In this document: one piece after another, positions 62,150 to 64,000 of the stretch
Layout of the letters: every line of letters starts with the position of its first letter
How positions within the stretch are numbered: the first letter of the stretch is position 1
Assembly (NCBI RefSeq): GCF_014199625.1
Contig: NZ_JACHNY010000002.1
Coordinates: 248,001 to 312,000 of the forward strand
Length of the DNA stretch: 64,000 nt
Reading direction: 5' to 3'
Source of the DNA: Sphingomonas abaci
Lineage (GTDB): Bacteria; Pseudomonadota; Alphaproteobacteria; Sphingomonadales; Sphingomonadaceae
The notes under the pieces: model-generated
Seen by the model: the letters and a program-made list of their open reading frames with translations, nothing else
The model's database searches: none
What the model was told of the DNA's origin: nothing
Translations under genes and position numbers: made by a program

Positions 62150-62229
62150 CCGGCGGAGGCCGGGGTCCAGTTGCGGAGCGATGGCGACGGTGAACTAACG
62201 TCTCCCAACTGGATCCCAGCCGTCGCCGG
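62150..62229. repeat. palindromic repeat, copy C, between gspG and gspH
   Basis: Arms at 62150-62173 and 62206-62229 pair with a few mismatches (CCGGCGGAGGCCGGGGTC type) around a 32-base loop. The gspH frame is open through the whole element and the conserved ATG at its right edge (62231) is a possible gspH start. It resembles copy D most closely. Confidence 0.85.
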
Positions 62230-62230
62230 G

Positions 62231-62749
62231 ATGGTCCCGGGGCCTGGGCAGCGGACACGAACGAAATCTTCCGGCGAACACGGTTTCACGCCGGTGAGGC
62301 GTTCCGCTGAACACGGCTTCACGCTGGTCGAACTGATGATCGTCGTCACCATCATCGGCCTGTCCGCGGCGGTCGTGGCGTTCGTCATGCCCGATCCGCG
62401 CGGCCGCGTGCTGGACGAGGGGTTGCGGCTCGCCGCGCGGACCAAGGCGGCGCGCAACCTGGCGATCGTCCAGTCGCAGCCGATCAGCCTGTGGGTGACG
62501 AGCGGCGGCTATGGTTTCGACCGGCGGGTTGCGGGCGCCTGGACGCCCGTCGCCGACAAGCCGCTGCGCGTCGAACGCTGGGCGGACGGAACGCGCGCTT
62601 CGCTGGTGGAGGGGCAGGGGCGGCTGCGCGTTACCTTCGATCCGACCGGGGTCGCGGATCGCAATGCCGATATCCGCCTGAGCCGCGACGGCAACGACGC
62701 CCTGGTTCGGATCGGCGCGGATGGCGAGGTGCGCGCCGATGCCCAGTGA
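62231..62749 (+). CDS. gspH: type II secretion system minor pseudopilin GspH
   Basis: The minor pseudopilin has prepilin motif EHGFTLVELMIVVTIIGLSAAVVAFV with the +5 Glu, then MPDPRGRVLDEGLRLAARTKAARNLAIVQ and a beta-rich C-terminal domain of the GspH type (LRVTFDPTGVADRNADIRLS). The start is uncertain: ATG 62231 lies at the edge of a palindromic repeat and gives 172 residues. GTG 62294 gives a normal short leader (RRSAEHG). GTG 62114 would translate the whole repeat. None has a good ribosome-binding site. A second GFT copy (GEHGFTPV) precedes the true motif. Its end overlaps gspI by 11 bases. Confidence 0.88.
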   Translation: MVPGPGQRTRTKSSGEHGFTPVRRSAEHGFTLVELMIVVTIIGLSAAVVAFVMPDPRGRVLDEGLRLAARTKAARNLAIVQSQPISLWVTSGGYGFDRRVAGAWTPVADKPLRVERWADGTRASLVEGQGRLRVTFDPTGVADRNADIRLSRDGNDALVRIGADGEVRADAQ

Positions 62750-63137
62750 CCGACCGGCCGAGCGCGGCTTCACGCTCATCGAGATCATGGTCGCGCTGGC
62801 GGTGTTCAGCCTCGCGGCGCTCGCGCTCGTCCGGCTGGAGGGCGCGACGGTGCGCGGAGTGGCGCTGATCGACGAGACGCTGGCGGCGCAGATGGTCGCG
62901 CATAATGTCGCGCTCGATGCCTATACCGATGCGCAGCCGCCCGAGCCCGGCCGCGCCGAGGGCGGCGAGGTCAATGGCGGCCGCAACTGGCGCTGGACGC
63001 GGCAGATCACGCCGCTGGGCGACCGGCAGGTGGTGCGGATCGACGTGGTGGTGCAAAATGTCCGGGGTCAGGTGCTCGGCCGGATGACGATGATCCGGCC
63101 GCCCAGTCCCGCCGCCGCAGTGGCGGTCGCGACATGA
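62739..63137 (+). CDS. gspI: type II secretion system minor pseudopilin GspI
   Basis: This 132-residue minor pseudopilin has a short leader (MPSDRPAERG) cleaved before FTLIEIMVALAVFSLAALAL, with the +5 Glu and the LVRLEGATVRG region. The C-terminal part (GRNWRWTRQITPLGDRQVVRIDVVV) matches GspI. It is the one minor pseudopilin here without a repeat in front. ATG 62739 overlaps gspH, and the stop overlaps the only plausible start of gspJ in ATGA. Confidence 0.94.
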   Translation: MPSDRPAERGFTLIEIMVALAVFSLAALALVRLEGATVRGVALIDETLAAQMVAHNVALDAYTDAQPPEPGRAEGGEVNGGRNWRWTRQITPLGDRQVVRIDVVVQNVRGQVLGRMTMIRPPSPAAAVAVAT

Positions 63138-64000
63138 CGGGCGCGGAGCAGGCGGGTCGGTCGCAAGGCCCCGGTCTCGATCATCACGCCCCACCCCGGC
63201 GGAGGCCGGGGCCCAGTTGCGGAGCGACAGCGATAGCGCATCAGCGTCGCCCAACTGGATCCCGGCCCTCGCCGGGATGGTATGGTGGACGTGGTGAAGC
63301 TTGTCGGTCCGCCGGCTTCACGCCCGCAAGGCGTTCCGCCGAACACGGCTTCACTCTGGTCGAGGTGATGATCGCGTTGCTGATCTTCGCCATGATCGCC
63401 TCGGCGGGCGTCGCGATCCTGTCGTTCAGCATCCGGGCGCAGGCGGCGACGGGGGCGCGGCTCGACGACCAGGCGGCATTGGCGCGTACCGTCTCCGCAT
63501 TGACCGCCGACCTGGCCCAGACCACCCCGCGCGGCGCCCGCGACGAGGCTGGACGGCTGCGCCCGGCCTTTGTCGGCGAGCCTGGCGAGCTGCTGTTCAC
63601 GCGGGGCGGCTGGACCAATCTGGATGCCGCCGCCCGGCCCAATCTGCAGAAGGTGCTGTGGCGGCTGTCGGGCCAGACGCTGGTGCGGATCGGCTATCCC
63701 GAGGTCGACGGCGCGCAGCCGCTGGCGCAGACGCCGATGCTCGACCGGGTGACCGGCATGACCATCCGCTATCGCTATGCCGGCGCGTGGAGCGACCGCT
63801 GGGACGGGGCGGGCGGAATCGCCTTGCCCCAGGCGCTGGAGTTGCGCCTGACCCGCGCCGACGGCACGCATTGGCGGATGATGGCGCTGGTCGGCACCGG
63901 GTTCGGGCCCGGCGGCGTTCGCGCGCCGGGCCCCAAAGGCAGCACGTCGGAGGGCGCTCCGAGCACGCCACCCTCGCTGCCGCGGGGACAGCCCGTGCCC
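63134..64000 (+). CDS. gspJ: type II secretion system minor pseudopilin GspJ (cut by window end)
   Basis: The frame runs to the window edge without a stop; 289 codons are visible. The mature part starts FTLVEVMIALLIFAMIASAGVAIL with the +5 Glu and continues as GspJ (LARTVSALTADLAQTTPRGARDE, GELLFTRGGWTN, LWRLSGQTLVRIGYPEVDGAQP, LELRLTRADGTHWRM). The start is ATG 63134, interlocked with the gspI stop. Between that codon and the motif there is no other in-frame ATG, GTG or TTG, so the palindromic repeat at 63196-63275 must be translated. This gives a 72-residue leader rich in Pro, Arg and Gly, several times the usual length. The Pro-rich C-terminus (GPKGSTSEGAPSTPPSLPRG) is also atypical. Confidence 0.85.
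   Translation, partial: MTGAEQAGRSQGPGLDHHAPPRRRPGPSCGATAIAHQRRPTGSRPSPGWYGGRGEACRSAGFTPARRSAEHGFTLVEVMIALLIFAMIASAGVAILSFSIRAQAATGARLDDQAALARTVSALTADLAQTTPRGARDEAGRLRPAFVGEPGELLFTRGGWTNLDAAARPNLQKVLWRLSGQTLVRIGYPEVDGAQPLAQTPMLDRVTGMTIRYRYAGAWSDRWDGAGGIALPQALELRLTRADGTHWRMMALVGTGFGPGGVRAPGPKGSTSEGAPSTPPSLPRGQPVP
63196..63275. repeat. palindromic repeat, copy D, inside the gspJ leader
   Basis: Arms at 63196-63219 and 63252-63275 (CCGGCGGAGGCCGGGGCC type) pair with a few mismatches around a 32-base loop. All three codons per turn stay free of stops in the gspJ frame. Its reading frame relative to the repeat differs from that of the gspH copy, so the two insertions are independent with respect to frame. 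Confidence 0.85.

Noticed and set aside
1..64000. CRISPR array, IS element, tRNA or prophage
   Set aside because: No regularly spaced direct repeats with unique spacers, no transposase or integrase, and no tRNA-like cloverleaf was recognised; the repeats present are isolated palindromes.

Overview
The window is high-GC, gene-dense proteobacterial DNA, most likely from a sphingomonad (Sphingomonas or a close relative). The support is inference from gene content: many TonB-dependent receptors with glycoside hydrolases, an ECF sigma/FecR pair, a receptor next to a flavin-dependent halogenase, a PutA without DNA-binding domain beside an Lrp-type regulator, a rhodopsin/blh pair, and repeated palindromic elements of the type common in sphingomonad genomes. 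No tRNA, rRNA, IS element, prophage or CRISPR array was recognised.

Layout. 1-8.0 kb: a ferredoxin-NADP reductase, then a leftward operon of DUF1003, PDZ protein, response regulator and histidine kinase, followed by a VirJ/AcvB-type hydrolase; the rightward DUF2147-mprF pair lies on the other side. This looks like a cell-envelope locus in which aminoacyl-phosphatidylglycerol may be made (MprF) and hydrolysed (VirJ family). 8.2-9.7 kb: rplL and rplJ, leftward, with a strong terminator. 9.8-16.0 kb: a coupled scoA-HAD lipoprotein-scoB-GST series, then leuC, a 37-residue peptide gene, leuD and a quinone oxidoreductase. 16.0-22.2 kb: mfd and sdhE leftward, recG rightward. 22.2-30.3 kb: ECF sigma factor, FecR, STN-type TonB receptor, a secreted glycosidase-like protein and a tryptophan-halogenase-family enzyme, mostly joined by overlapping start and stop codons. 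30.4-35.5 kb: aldo/keto reductase, putA and divergent lrp.

35.6-47.7 kb is a carbohydrate-utilisation region (GH3, GH31, two GH43 enzymes and a TonB receptor), interrupted by a formate/nitrite-type channel gene and a rhodopsin-blh operon. The rhodopsin has an Asp-Thr-Gly (DTG) motif in helix C and the retinal lysine, and Blh would make retinal, so a light-driven proton pump is predicted.

47.9-64 kb: a siderophore-type receptor runs left. Diverging from it is a lipoprotein preceded by five tandem 11-bp half-sites resembling Pho boxes, then a large TonB receptor, a 2OG-Fe(II) oxygenase, and a type II secretion operon gspCDEFGHIJ running off the end. The arrangement resembles the phosphate-starvation lipoprotein/receptor/T2SS locus of Caulobacter.

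The most unusual observation is in the T2SS operon. Two of the four palindromic repeats in the window lie immediately before or inside pseudopilin genes. In gspJ the only in-frame standard start codon upstream of the prepilin motif lies before the repeat, so the repeat appears to be translated as part of a 72-residue leader. The repeat before gspH also keeps the frame open. Both genes share about 50 bp of similar sequence after the repeat that duplicates part of the prepilin motif.
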